Origin: Vreelandella zhanjiangensis DSM 21076
GTDB lineage: Bacteria > Pseudomonadota > Gammaproteobacteria > Pseudomonadales > Halomonadaceae
Assembly: GCF_000377665.1 (NCBI RefSeq)
Contig: NZ_KB898648.1
Span: 339,774-403,773 of the forward strand
Length of the DNA: 64,000 nt
Direction of reading: 5' to 3'
The position numbers and the translations under genes are program-made. The notes below the pieces were generated by a model. That model saw only the letters and a list, made by a program, of their open reading frames with translations, was not told the DNA's origin and made no database searches. This document shows positions 44,588 to 53,277 of the stretch, in pieces (the first letter of the stretch is position 1; each line of letters begins with the position of its first letter).

Positions 44588-46390
44588 ATGGCCAACCCTC
44601 ATCGAATAACCCCTGAGCAGTTGCGTTCACGTTACTGGTTCGATAACCCTGACCACCCCGGCACCACGGCGCTGTGTGTTGAGCGTTACCTCAATTACGG
44701 CATTACCTTGGATGAGTTGACGAGCGGTAAACCGATTATTGGTATCTGCCAGTCAGGGTCTGACTTAACCCCGTGCAACCGCCACCATATTGACTTGGTT
44801 AAGCGGGTTAAAGACGGCATTCGCGCGGCGGGTGGCGTGCCGTTTGAATTTCCCATGCATCCTATTCATGAAAATGTGCGTCGGCCTACCGCGGCGTTGG
44901 ATCGCAACCTAGCCTACCTGGGGCTGGTGGAGGTGCTCCATGGCTATCCGTTGGACGGCGTGGTGCTAACCACCGGCTGTGACAAAACCACTCCCGCCGC
45001 GCTGATGGCTGCGGCAACGGTAAATATCCCCGCGATTGTGCTGTCCGGTGGGCCGATGCTAAACGGCTGGCGGGGCTCCGAGCGGGTGGGCTCGGGCACG
45101 ATTATCTGGGAGCTGCGCAAGCGTCTGGCAGCGGGAGATATCGACTACGCCGAGTTTCTTTCCCGCGCCAGCGACTCAGCGCCTTCGATTGGCCACTGCA
45201 ATACCATGGGCACGGCGTCCACCATGAACTCCATGGCGGAGGTATTGGGCATGAGTCTGCCGGGCTCGGCGGTCATTCCCGCGCCCTATAAAGAGCGCGC
45301 GATGGTGGCTTATGACACCGGCGTGCGAATCGTCGATATGGTCTGGGAAGACCTGCGCCCGCTGGATATTCTGACCCGCGAAGCGTTTGAGAATGCCATC
45401 GTGGCCTGCTCGGCGCTGGGCGGCTCGTCCAACGCGCCGGTTCACATTAACGCTATCGCCCGTCATGCAGGCGTTGAGCTTAATAACGATGACTGGCAGC
45501 GCCTGGGTCACGAGATTCCGCTGCTGGCCAACGTGATGCCTGCCGGTGCTTTTCTGTGTGAAGAGTTCTACCGTGCGGGTGGCGTGCCCGCGATCCTCCA
45601 TGAACTACAGGGGGCCGGCAAGCTGCACAGCGATGCGTTGACGGTGAATGGCCGCTCTCTGGGCGATAATCTGCAGGGCCGGGAAACCCAGGACCCTGAC
45701 GTGATTTGCCGCTACGCCGAGCCGCTGGTGGCCCATGCAGGGTTTCTCAATCTCAAGGGCAATCTTTTCGAATCCGCGCTGATGAAAACCAGCGTTATCT
45801 CAAGGGATTTCCGCGAGCGCTTTCTGAATGACCCAAGCGACCCTGAAGCTTTTGAAGGCAAGGTAGTGGTGTTCGATGGTTCAGAAGATTATCACGCGCG
45901 TATTGATGATCCGGCGCTGAATATCGATGCCCGCACCATTCTAGTGATGCGTGGCGCTGGCCCGGTAGGGCATCCCGGCGGCGCCGAGGTGGTCAACATG
46001 CAGCCGCCCGAGGCGTTGATCAAACAGGGGATTGAATCGCTGCCCTGCCTGGGCGATGGGCGGCAGTCAGGTACTTCCGGCTCGCCGTCGATTCTCAACG
46101 CGTCTCCAGAAGCGGCCACCGGGGGCGGGCTGGCGCTGCTTGAGAGCGGTGATCAGCTGCGGGTTGATCTTAAGCGTGGCGAGGTGCAACTGCTGATTGA
46201 CGCCAGTGAGCTGGAAGCACGCCGCAAGCGTTTGGCTCAGCAGGGCGGCTACCGTTATCCAGGCCACCAGACCCCTTGGCAAGAGATTCAGCGCAGCATG
46301 GTCGAGCCGCTGGATCGCGGCATGACGTTAGAACCTGCGACCAAGTACCGCGATGTGGCCCGCCAGCATCCGCCCAGAGATAATCACTAG
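44588..46390 (+). CDS. xylD: D-xylonate dehydratase-like enzyme (IlvD/Edd family)
   Basis: A 600-aa iron-sulfur dehydratase. The three cluster cysteines are C63 (LTPCN), C131 (TTGCDKTT) and C204 (GHCNTMG). The opening [20 protein letters not shown], the phrase LRSGKP-like [17 protein letters not shown] and the C-terminal tail ending in DNH resemble Caulobacter XylD more than IlvD or Edd. It should convert a pentonate (D-xylonate or L-arabinonate) to the 2-keto-3-deoxy acid used by the COG3802 dehydratase. GGAG lies nine bases upstream of the start. The EamA gene begins two bases after its stop. Confidence 0.92.
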   Translation: MANPHRITPEQLRSRYWFDNPDHPGTTALCVERYLNYGITLDELTSGKPIIGICQSGSDLTPCNRHHIDLVKRVKDGIRAAGGVPFEFPMHPIHENVRRPTAALDRNLAYLGLVEVLHGYPLDGVVLTTGCDKTTPAALMAAATVNIPAIVLSGGPMLNGWRGSERVGSGTIIWELRKRLAAGDIDYAEFLSRASDSAPSIGHCNTMGTASTMNSMAEVLGMSLPGSAVIPAPYKERAMVAYDTGVRIVDMVWEDLRPLDILTREAFENAIVACSALGGSSNAPVHINAIARHAGVELNNDDWQRLGHEIPLLANVMPAGAFLCEEFYRAGGVPAILHELQGAGKLHSDALTVNGRSLGDNLQGRETQDPDVICRYAEPLVAHAGFLNLKGNLFESALMKTSVISRDFRERFLNDPSDPEAFEGKVVVFDGSEDYHARIDDPALNIDARTILVMRGAGPVGHPGGAEVVNMQPPEALIKQGIESLPCLGDGRQSGTSGSPSILNASPEAATGGGLALLESGDQLRVDLKRGEVQLLIDASELEARRKRLAQQGGYRYPGHQTPWQEIQRSMVEPLDRGMTLEPATKYRDVARQHPPRDNH

Positions 46391-46391
46391 C

Positions 46392-47354
46392 ATGAGTCGC
46401 TTTAGCGCTCTCTCTCATCGCCAGCAGGGGCTGCTGTTGACCGGTGGCGGTGCGATGATCATGGCGCCGGATGCTTTGCTGATCAAGGTAGCCGACCTGC
46501 CGGATGCCGAGATTCTCATGTGGCGCGGTTTTCTCTCCGCGCTGGGGTTTTTACTAATCGCCCTGGCGCGCTATGGCCGCGGCACGTTGGCGGCCTATCG
46601 CCGCTGTGGTTGGACCGGCATCGCCGTGGCGCTACTGTTCAGCCTGACCACCTGCGGTTTTGTGCTTGGCAATCAGTACACCAAGGCAGGCAACGTGTTG
46701 ATGATACTGGCCAGTGCGCCGCTGATCGCAGCAATTCTCTCCTGGGTCATTCTCAAGGAGCGCTTGCCACGGCGGACGTGGCTCGCGATCTGTTTATGCA
46801 TGGCGGGTGTCGCCATGATTGCGTTAGATGACTCGGGCGCAGGCTCGTGGGTAGGCAACGCTTTCGCCTTGGTGACGGCGACGACCCTGGCGATTAACTT
46901 TACCCTCTGCCGTACGCGGCCGGGGGTGGATATGAGCCCGATGCTGGTATTCAACGGCCTTATTGTAGGAAGCGTAGCAGGGATTTTCTGGCTGGCGGGG
47001 AGCGAGCCGTCCTTGCCCGCTACAAATCAACTTGCGGTGGTGGTATTGCTTTGCCTGATCATTGTGCCTTGCGGCGTCACGCTGTTGCAGCGCGGGCCGT
47101 TGTATCTGCCTTCCGCTGAAGTCGGCTTGCTGCTGTTGCTGGAAGTCGTAGTGGGCACGCTGCTGGCCTGGTGGATTCTGGCTGAACAGCCCGCACCGGT
47201 CGCCATGGTGGGCGGCGCTTTGGTGCTTGGCACGCTAAGCGCTAAAGGCCTTTATGAACGGCGGCTGGAGCTTAGGCAGCGCGCCGGGCTTGAAACTATT
47301 GCCGTCGCCGAAACGACGCCGCCTGTCACCGTAGACCGGTCAAGTACGTTATGA
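46392..47354 (+). CDS. EamA/DMT-family permease
   Basis: A 320-aa ten-helix membrane protein with two EamA repeats (about 10-140 and 155-295). ATG 46392, just after the dehydratase stop, gives a short cytoplasmic start; the longer frame to 46353 overlaps the dehydratase. The hydrophilic tail has about 30 residues. In this operon it may move a sugar, a sugar acid or an overflow product; direction and substrate are unknown. Confidence 0.88.
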   Translation: MSRFSALSHRQQGLLLTGGGAMIMAPDALLIKVADLPDAEILMWRGFLSALGFLLIALARYGRGTLAAYRRCGWTGIAVALLFSLTTCGFVLGNQYTKAGNVLMILASAPLIAAILSWVILKERLPRRTWLAICLCMAGVAMIALDDSGAGSWVGNAFALVTATTLAINFTLCRTRPGVDMSPMLVFNGLIVGSVAGIFWLAGSEPSLPATNQLAVVVLLCLIIVPCGVTLLQRGPLYLPSAEVGLLLLLEVVVGTLLAWWILAEQPAPVAMVGGALVLGTLSAKGLYERRLELRQRAGLETIAVAETTPPVTVDRSSTL

Positions 47355-47385
47355 TTGGCTGGAATTGAAATAGGGTCTTATCGCA

Positions 47386-48156
47386 GTGACATCATCTCTC
47401 AGTAAGCCGTCGGCTCGCCCCAGTATCGCTGAACACCTCGCCGAGGAGATCTTCGGCGGGCGCTATCGCCCCGGCGACTTTGTGCCGCGTGAATTGGATC
47501 TATGCGAACGCTTTGCCATCAACCGCTCGGCGGTGCGTAGCGACCTGCGCCAACTGGTGGAGGCGGGCATTATTGAGCGTATCTCTGGCCACGGCTCCAA
47601 GGTGCGTGAGTACTCAGAGTGGCATATTCTCGATGTCCAGGTGACCGACTGGCTGACCCGTTATGCGGCCCCCAATCCCGATATTCAGCGCGAAATCCTC
47701 GCATTTCGCCTGGATGTTGAACCCTATGTGGCGATGACTGCCGCCAAGCGCGCCAAGGCACGTGATTTAGTGGCCATCGAAGAGGCCTTTGAAGGGCTGG
47801 GGCAGAACCTGCGCAACGCGACCTGCCAAGAGGAGCGGCGTTTACACAGCGAATGTGATATTGCCTTTCACGAGGCAATCTTCAAGGCGACCCACAATAT
47901 CGTCTGGGCGCAGCTGTCGCATATCCTGCGACCCTCCATCTACCTGCTGGTCTCGATGTCGAACGAAAGCGCCTCTGATCCGGAAGAGAGCCTGGAACGT
48001 CATCGCCAGCTGATGGAAAGCATCCGGCTGCGTCGCCCTCGCGAGGCGTTTCTGGCGGCTCAGGCAGTATTGGCGGGCACGGCAGAAGCGCTAGGGCTTG
48101 AGCATAGCGTCAGCTCATTAGGGCGCAGCGTTGAGCTGCCCAATACTGCTCCCTGA
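47386..48156 (+). CDS. FadR-subfamily GntR transcriptional regulator
   Basis: A 256-aa GntR regulator with a winged helix (LCERFAINRSAVRSDLRQLV) and a C-terminal FCD domain (DIAFHEAIFKATHN). GTG start, with only a weak ribosome site. It sits between the EamA and pentose dehydrogenase genes and probably controls both divergent operons through the 44409 dyad, responding to a pentonate or keto-deoxy acid. Confidence 0.91.
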   Translation: MTSSLSKPSARPSIAEHLAEEIFGGRYRPGDFVPRELDLCERFAINRSAVRSDLRQLVEAGIIERISGHGSKVREYSEWHILDVQVTDWLTRYAAPNPDIQREILAFRLDVEPYVAMTAAKRAKARDLVAIEEAFEGLGQNLRNATCQEERRLHSECDIAFHEAIFKATHNIVWAQLSHILRPSIYLLVSMSNESASDPEESLERHRQLMESIRLRRPREAFLAAQAVLAGTAEALGLEHSVSSLGRSVELPNTAP

Positions 48157-48173
48157 ATCTATTTCTCGTTAAG

Positions 48174-48215
48174 CTTTCACATTAAACCTTTCACATTAAA
48201 CCTTTCACATCAAAA
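48174..48215. repeat. Three tandem 14-bp repeats upstream of the pentose dehydrogenase gene
   Basis: Units CTTTCACATTAAAC (48174), CTTTCACATTAAAC (48188) and CTTTCACATCAAAA (48202) fill most of the 72-bp gap before the dehydrogenase gene and end 13 bp before its ATG, so they lie in the leader or operator region. Confidence 0.75.
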
Positions 48216-48228
48216 CGAAGGCAAGCAC

Positions 48229-49155
48229 ATGTCTGACTTCAAACTCGGCCTAGTGGGTGTGGGCAAAATCGTTCGCGACCAACACCTTCCGGCGATAGCC
48301 ACCATCCCGCACTGCCAGCTTGTCGCCACGGCAGATCCACACGCAACATTTCCGGATGTACCTGCCTATCAAGACCTGAGCGCGATGCTTGATGCCCACC
48401 CTGAAATAACCGCTGTGGCAATCTGTACGCCGACGCACCTGCGTTACTCTCAGGCACGCCTTGCATTGCTGCGTGGCAAGCATGTGCTGCTGGAAAAGCC
48501 ACCCGGGGCCACACTCAGTGAAGTGGAAAGCTTGATTTCGCTGGCTGCAGAGCAGGGCGTTAGTCTGTTTGCCGCCTGGCACTCACGCTTTGCCCCCGGC
48601 GTTGCACAAGCCAAACAGTGGCTTGCAGCGTGCCAAGTACAGCGCGTTGAGATCGAGTGGAAAGAAGACGTACGGGTATGGCACCCAGGTCAGGCGTGGA
48701 TATGGCAACCGGGCGGGATGGGGGTGTTTGATCCCGGTATCAACGCGCTTTCAATCGTCACCAGCATTCTTCCCCAAGCGTTTTTTCTGCGCCAGGCTCA
48801 GTTATGGGTGCCGACTAACTGCCAGACCCCGATTGCCGCTGAGCTGTCTTTTACCGATCCAAACGGTGCCGAGATTGAGGCGGTCTTTGATTTTCGCCAA
48901 ACTGGCCCGCAAACCTGGGATATCCATGTCGATACGGATAAAGGCCGTTTGAGCCTGACCCTGGGTGGGCGGCGCCTGATGATTAACGACGAGCTTAAAG
49001 TGGATGAGGAGGAGCGCGAGTATGCCGGCCTTTATAACCACTTTATTGAGCTTGTCGCCAGCGGGCGTAGTGACGTGGATGTCGCGCCGCTACGCCAAGT
49101 GGCTGACGCGTTTTTATATGGCCACCGCGAGGCAACCGACGCGTTTGTGGAATGA
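48229..49155 (+). CDS. L-arabinose/D-galactose 1-dehydrogenase-like (Gfo/Idh/MocA family)
   Basis: A 308-aa NAD(P)-dependent oxidoreductase. GLVGVGKIVRDQHLPAI is the Rossmann start, EKPPGATLSE holds the catalytic Lys, and AAWHSRFAPGV, WKEDVRVWHPGQ and GVFDPGINALSIVT closely follow the Azospirillum L-arabinose 1-dehydrogenase as I recall it. That enzyme oxidises L-arabinose and D-galactose to the lactones, the first step of the pathway whose later enzymes are encoded nearby. No lactonase gene is seen. Last gene of the operon. Confidence 0.88.
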   Translation: MSDFKLGLVGVGKIVRDQHLPAIATIPHCQLVATADPHATFPDVPAYQDLSAMLDAHPEITAVAICTPTHLRYSQARLALLRGKHVLLEKPPGATLSEVESLISLAAEQGVSLFAAWHSRFAPGVAQAKQWLAACQVQRVEIEWKEDVRVWHPGQAWIWQPGGMGVFDPGINALSIVTSILPQAFFLRQAQLWVPTNCQTPIAAELSFTDPNGAEIEAVFDFRQTGPQTWDIHVDTDKGRLSLTLGGRRLMINDELKVDEEEREYAGLYNHFIELVASGRSDVDVAPLRQVADAFLYGHREATDAFVE

Positions 49156-49230
49156 ACGGCTACCAAGTCGCGGTGGAAAGAGTCGCGGTAGAAGGTTAAG
49201 CCGCGATGGCGAGGTAGCCGAGGGCCTATC

Positions 49231-50139
49231 TCAGTGCTTGTTGCCGTCTGAGGCCATTTTATTGCGCTGCATGCAGCTGTCGTAAGCCTGGGGAACGAAG
49301 CTCTCTTCCCCCACGTCATTTCGAGCCTGTTTAAGGAACTCGCAAAGTGGGGGAAGCATGTCGGACGTTAGTCGGTAATCGCTTAGCGTTTCAGCCAGGT
49401 AGCGCATGTCTTTCTCTGCATTTCCAAGGCTGAACTGCAGTTTCGTGCACTCTTTCTGCAGCACCCACTCCATAACCGGAGCCAGCATGGCGCTATTGGC
49501 ACCGCCCTGAGAACAGATTTCCAGCAGTTTCTCCTGCGGGACATCCATTCCGGCAGCCATGGTAGCGGCTTCGCTAACCAGCGCTGCAGCACCCAGCGAC
49601 AGGAAGTTATTAATCAGTTTCAGCTTATGCGCTGACCCGACGGCACCCACATGAAAGATGTTCTCGGCGAAGCTTTCGATGACCGGCGTAATGCGTGTAA
49701 CCGTTGATGTATCGCCTCCCAGCATGACGTTGAGCCGCCCCTCACGGGCTTCGCGCGGCGTACGGGCTAACGGCGCGTCAACCAGGGTGACTCCTTGCTG
49801 TGCGACAGTTTCAGCAAGGCGCTCGGTTGATTCAGGATGGGCCGTAGAGCAGTCGACAATAATCAGTCCTTCATGGGCCCCGACCATCAAACCATCGGCT
49901 CCGGTCACAATCTCACTAACCTGTTCGGATGTCTTGACGCAGATAAAAACAATATCGCTGTTTTTGGCCATCTCGGCAGCACTTGCAACTTCAACTGCCC
50001 CTTCGGCAGAGAGCACCTCTAAAGGCGAGCGATTGCGGTGAGCCATAACGCTTAGCGGGTAGCCATTACGCACTATATTGCGGGCCATTTCCTTACCCAT
50101 TAAGCCGAGCCCGATGAATCCGATACGTTCCTGTTTCAT
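49231..50139 (-). CDS. Beta-hydroxyacid dehydrogenase (3-hydroxyisobutyrate dehydrogenase family)
   Basis: A 302-aa Rossmann dehydrogenase: GFIGLGLMGKEMARNI binds NAD(P), and HKLKLINNFLSLG has the catalytic Lys. The substrate loop reads DAPLARTPREAREG in place of the common DAPVSGG, so its substrate may differ from the 51335 paralogue. ATG 50139 follows GGAGGT. Last gene of the aldarate operon. A semialdehyde or 2-hydroxyacid from sugar-acid cleavage is the likely substrate. Confidence 0.88.
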   Translation of the reverse strand: MKQERIGFIGLGLMGKEMARNIVRNGYPLSVMAHRNRSPLEVLSAEGAVEVASAAEMAKNSDIVFICVKTSEQVSEIVTGADGLMVGAHEGLIIVDCSTAHPESTERLAETVAQQGVTLVDAPLARTPREAREGRLNVMLGGDTSTVTRITPVIESFAENIFHVGAVGSAHKLKLINNFLSLGAAALVSEAATMAAGMDVPQEKLLEICSQGGANSAMLAPVMEWVLQKECTKLQFSLGNAEKDMRYLAETLSDYRLTSDMLPPLCEFLKQARNDVGEESFVPQAYDSCMQRNKMASDGNKH

Positions 50140-50190
50140 GGTGACCTCCAATTAGTTATTTGATTACGTCTTAGATAACGCTCACTTGTC

Positions 50191-50220
50191 TGAACCTGAA
50201 CCTGAACCTGAACCTGAACC
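50191..50220. repeat. Hexanucleotide microsatellite (TGAACC)5
   Basis: Five perfect copies of TGAACC followed by a degenerate one (TAAATC). It lies in the 101-bp gap between two genes of the minus-strand operon, about 50 bp upstream of the 50139 start. Slippage here would change the spacing between the genes in steps of six. Confidence 0.85.
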
Positions 50221-50240
50221 TAAATCGAAACAGAAAGCGG

Positions 50241-51296
50241 TTATTGGCGTGTCTGAGGGAAAGCAACGCCTAAACGCTCTGACCAATCGTGAAGCGCTTC
50301 GGGAACACCCTCTGGAAGCGGGACGCCTTGTTGTGAGTAGCGCTTGTGTAAATCGAGCCCGCGCTCTCCAGGAATGCGTACCTGAGGATCGCCTTCGGCG
50401 ACTGGGTTGTTACGGCACGCATCGGCCAGCGCGCCGGTTTCACGCTTGAACGCTTCAAGCCCACCAAAGGCTTCCGGGTCCAGCACCTGCACCATGACCG
50501 AAGCACCCCACTGCGAAGGCGCCTGGACGCGCCCGAACCCCGCCAGACCAGACGTCAAGGCTTCCACCATGAGCCCTAGTGCGTAGCCTTTGTGGCCATG
50601 GTCCAGCCCACCGATGGGCATAATACTGCCTTTGGGCTCGTTGAAAAGTACCTCGGGGCGATCAGTCGCCTGGCCTTGGTTGTCTTTAAGCCACGGATAA
50701 GGCAAGCGGCTATTTTGCTTGTTAAGCCGCCCCACCATGCCATTGGTGGTAATGGATGTGCTGACATCCAAAAGGACAGGGCCTGAATCAGTCGGGTAGC
50801 CCACGGCGATTGGGTTGGGCGTATGGGTCGCCTCTAGCCCGCCATACGGGGCAACGGATTTAGTCGCCGGATCGGATGATTCAATCACCACCACAAGATC
50901 TTGATCGGTAGCACGCTTTAGGTAGGCGGCCAGGCAGGCAATATGGTTAGAGCGTCGAATCACAACCGTACCGGTACCGCAGTCGCGCGCCATGAATTCC
51001 GCGGCTTCCATGGCTTTGAGGATCAGCCACGGCCCGGGTAGATAGCGGCCATCCCAGGTCTGTACGGCGGAACGTTTGGAAATGACCTCATAATCTCCGG
51101 TAACCGGCATGCGGCCTGACTGTATTTCCTCAAGATAAGGAGCAAGAAGTTGCAGCCCGTGAGTGGTATGCCCCATCAGGTCGCCTTCGACCAATACCTT
51201 AGCGACGGCCTTGGCTTTATCCTCATCAAGGCCTGCGGCTAAAAGTAAGTCAGTGCTGAAGCGCGTTATTTCCTGAACATCGTAATGTTGGCTCAT
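50241..51296 (-). CDS. Ldh-family (malate/L-lactate/YiaK-type) oxidoreductase
   Basis: A 351-aa member of the same fold family as the 36700 gene. HTTHGLQLLAPYL gives the first catalytic His region and RRSNHIACLAAYL the substrate loop; NPIAVGYPT and LLDVSTSITTNG bind cofactor. The usual SxHFGxAG is altered to SNHIACLA, which may change specificity. Expected substrate: a 2-hydroxy or 2-keto acid from aldarate breakdown. Confidence 0.87.
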   Translation of the reverse strand: MSQHYDVQEITRFSTDLLLAAGLDEDKAKAVAKVLVEGDLMGHTTHGLQLLAPYLEEIQSGRMPVTGDYEVISKRSAVQTWDGRYLPGPWLILKAMEAAEFMARDCGTGTVVIRRSNHIACLAAYLKRATDQDLVVVIESSDPATKSVAPYGGLEATHTPNPIAVGYPTDSGPVLLDVSTSITTNGMVGRLNKQNSRLPYPWLKDNQGQATDRPEVLFNEPKGSIMPIGGLDHGHKGYALGLMVEALTSGLAGFGRVQAPSQWGASVMVQVLDPEAFGGLEAFKRETGALADACRNNPVAEGDPQVRIPGERGLDLHKRYSQQGVPLPEGVPEALHDWSERLGVAFPQTRQ

Positions 51297-51334
51297 TGTG
51301 TTTATTTTCCCGGCGTTATGAGTGGACGGATTGC

Positions 51335-52213
51335 TTATTGGTTGTGGCGTCTGAGCTGGCGTATCAGGGCGCTATGGTCAAGATCACCCTCTCCCTGGGC
51401 GATAAGCGCTTCATAAAGCCCGTTGACCATCGAGGAGACTGGCAACTTAAGCTGCAATTGCTGGGCCAAGGCCATGGCGGTCTGGGTGTCTTTCAATTGC
51501 CATTTCGACGGCCCGCCGGGAGTAAAATCCTCCTTGATCATGCGCTGGCCGTGGATACGCAGAATGGTCGAATCGGCAAAGCCTCCTTGCAGCGCGTTCA
51601 ACATCTGCGCAGGGTCAGCTCCCCCTTGCTCTGCCAGTAATATGGCTTCGGCCACGGTAGCAATGGTATTGGCCACGATCATCTGATTGGCAAGCTTGAC
51701 CAGCTCACCGCTGCCCGCTGGGCCAACATGTACCGGCCTGCCGAGCGATAGGAGGATGGGCTCAACGGCTTTGAAGCTTGCAGCGTCTCCGCCCGCCATG
51801 ATGGCCAGGGTGCCATCAATCGCCCCCTGCTCACCACCGGATACCGGCGCGTCCAAGTAGTGAATCTGATAGGTTGCGGCCTCCTCAGCTTGGCGGCGTG
51901 CCGTCTCGACCGGGATGGAACTCATGACGATCAGAGTGGCGCCAGGCTGCATGGCATTGAGCAGGCCATCTGGACCTAACAGTAATTCATCGCACACCGG
52001 CCCCGAGCTGAGCATAACGATCACAACATCGCTTTCGGTGACTGCCTGTTCAGGCCTTTCCACTGTCTCGACACCCACCGTTTCCAGGCTGTCGGCCTTG
52101 CTCTTTGTCCGGTTCCAGGCACGCACCTGGTGGCCTGCTTTGGCCAAGCGCCGTGCCATAGGAGCACCCATAATGCCGGTGCCAATAAAGCCGATAGACC
52201 GTAACGTTGTCAT
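51335..52213 (-). CDS. Tartronate semialdehyde reductase-like (GarR family)
   Basis: A 292-aa beta-hydroxyacid dehydrogenase. Cofactor motif GFIGTGIMGAPMARRL, substrate motif DAPVSGGEQGA and catalytic Lys in GSGELVKLANQM match GarR/GlxR. It would reduce the tartronate semialdehyde released by the aldolase at 57756 to glycerate. 38 bp upstream of the Ldh-family gene in the same operon. Confidence 0.88.
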   Translation of the reverse strand: MTTLRSIGFIGTGIMGAPMARRLAKAGHQVRAWNRTKSKADSLETVGVETVERPEQAVTESDVVIVMLSSGPVCDELLLGPDGLLNAMQPGATLIVMSSIPVETARRQAEEAATYQIHYLDAPVSGGEQGAIDGTLAIMAGGDAASFKAVEPILLSLGRPVHVGPAGSGELVKLANQMIVANTIATVAEAILLAEQGGADPAQMLNALQGGFADSTILRIHGQRMIKEDFTPGGPSKWQLKDTQTAMALAQQLQLKLPVSSMVNGLYEALIAQGEGDLDHSALIRQLRRHNQ

Positions 52214-52281
52214 TATTAGTTCCTCTAACGCTGGGGAGACTGTTAAACCGCTTTTATTGTTATTGAGGTAATGCTATTGGC

Positions 52282-53250
52282 TTATCCTCTTAGATAAAGC
52301 GGTATGTTTATATCACCTGATTCTCTGAAGTTGATAAGACGCTCAAGCACTTTTGACTCTGAGCGCTCTAAGTGAGCCATTAAGAATTGTGCAGCCAGAT
52401 GAGGCTTTTGCAGGCGCATTTTTTCGAATACCCACAAGTGCTCATCAAAAAAAGGATCTTGATCAGGAAGTTTAAGTACTCGCCCAAGCAGGTGTTTGCT
52501 GATTAATAAGATAGGATGAGTGCGCCGCAGCATATTCATTACTTCCTGGTTATCACCTAAGCTAACGGCGGTATGGTGAAGATCATTTTCTAACTCATCT
52601 AGCAATTCACCTTTAATGTCAGGATAGCTGTCTGCGGCGTGCTGGAGTTTGGCAATAAAGCCATTGAGTACACTTTCAGAAATATTCTTGGCGGCACGCG
52701 CAATCATGTAAGGTTCTAGTTGGCGGCGTGCTTCATAAAGATTGTGCAGTCGCTTGTCATCTAAGGGGACCACACTCCAGCTGTTATATTTAATCTTTTC
52801 GACTAGGCCGATAGACTGCAAATGGAGCAGGATTTGATGAGTAACCGTGCGGCTGACATTCAGTGATTTGGAAAGCTTGAGTTCATTAAGCTCAAAGGCG
52901 CCCTTAATCGAGCATAGAACAATGGCATGTTCGACGCTGTCGATGTGGGCGCGCCAGGAAACGGTTCGATCGACTTTGGGAATGTGGCCACGTTGTTTGA
53001 AATCACCTTCACTGAGCGAGCGCCGCACTATCTCTTGCGGCGATGCACCCACCAGATAGCCGCGCCCCTCAAAGCGGCAGATATACTGCTCTTCATGCAA
53101 CCGGCTCAGGGTTTGGCGAACAGGGGAGCGGCTGATACCAAACAGCTCGGCTATATTCCCCTCAAGCAGCACAAGGCCGGGTTCCAGGCGTTTCCCGACA
53201 ATACCCTGCTTAAGAGCCGTATAGAGCTGGTCGCGCAGCGTTTGTGTCAT
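52282..53250 (-). CDS. GntR-type regulator with an apparent second winged helix
   Basis: A 322-aa regulator, about 80 aa longer than normal FCD-type GntR proteins. Residues ~1-75 form the expected GntR winged helix (NIAELFGISRSPVRQTLSRL, wing GRGYLVG). Residues ~100-165 look like another one (NELKLSKSLNVSRTVTHQIL, then LQSIGLVEKIK and a wing). The C-terminal all-helical part (LYEARRQLEPYMIARAA onward) is FCD-like. It lies between the garD-like and garR-like genes and likely controls the island. Effector unknown. Confidence 0.85.
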   Translation of the reverse strand: MTQTLRDQLYTALKQGIVGKRLEPGLVLLEGNIAELFGISRSPVRQTLSRLHEEQYICRFEGRGYLVGASPQEIVRRSLSEGDFKQRGHIPKVDRTVSWRAHIDSVEHAIVLCSIKGAFELNELKLSKSLNVSRTVTHQILLHLQSIGLVEKIKYNSWSVVPLDDKRLHNLYEARRQLEPYMIARAAKNISESVLNGFIAKLQHAADSYPDIKGELLDELENDLHHTAVSLGDNQEVMNMLRRTHPILLISKHLLGRVLKLPDQDPFFDEHLWVFEKMRLQKPHLAAQFLMAHLERSESKVLERLINFRESGDINIPLYLRG

Positions 53251-53277
53251 AGGTAGTTAGTTGCCCTTAAATAAATA

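Noticed and set aside
50186..50449. 87-codon frame starting with a Pro-Glu repeat
   Set aside because: The repeat is just the TGAACC microsatellite read in one frame, and the rest overlaps the Ldh-family gene antisense.
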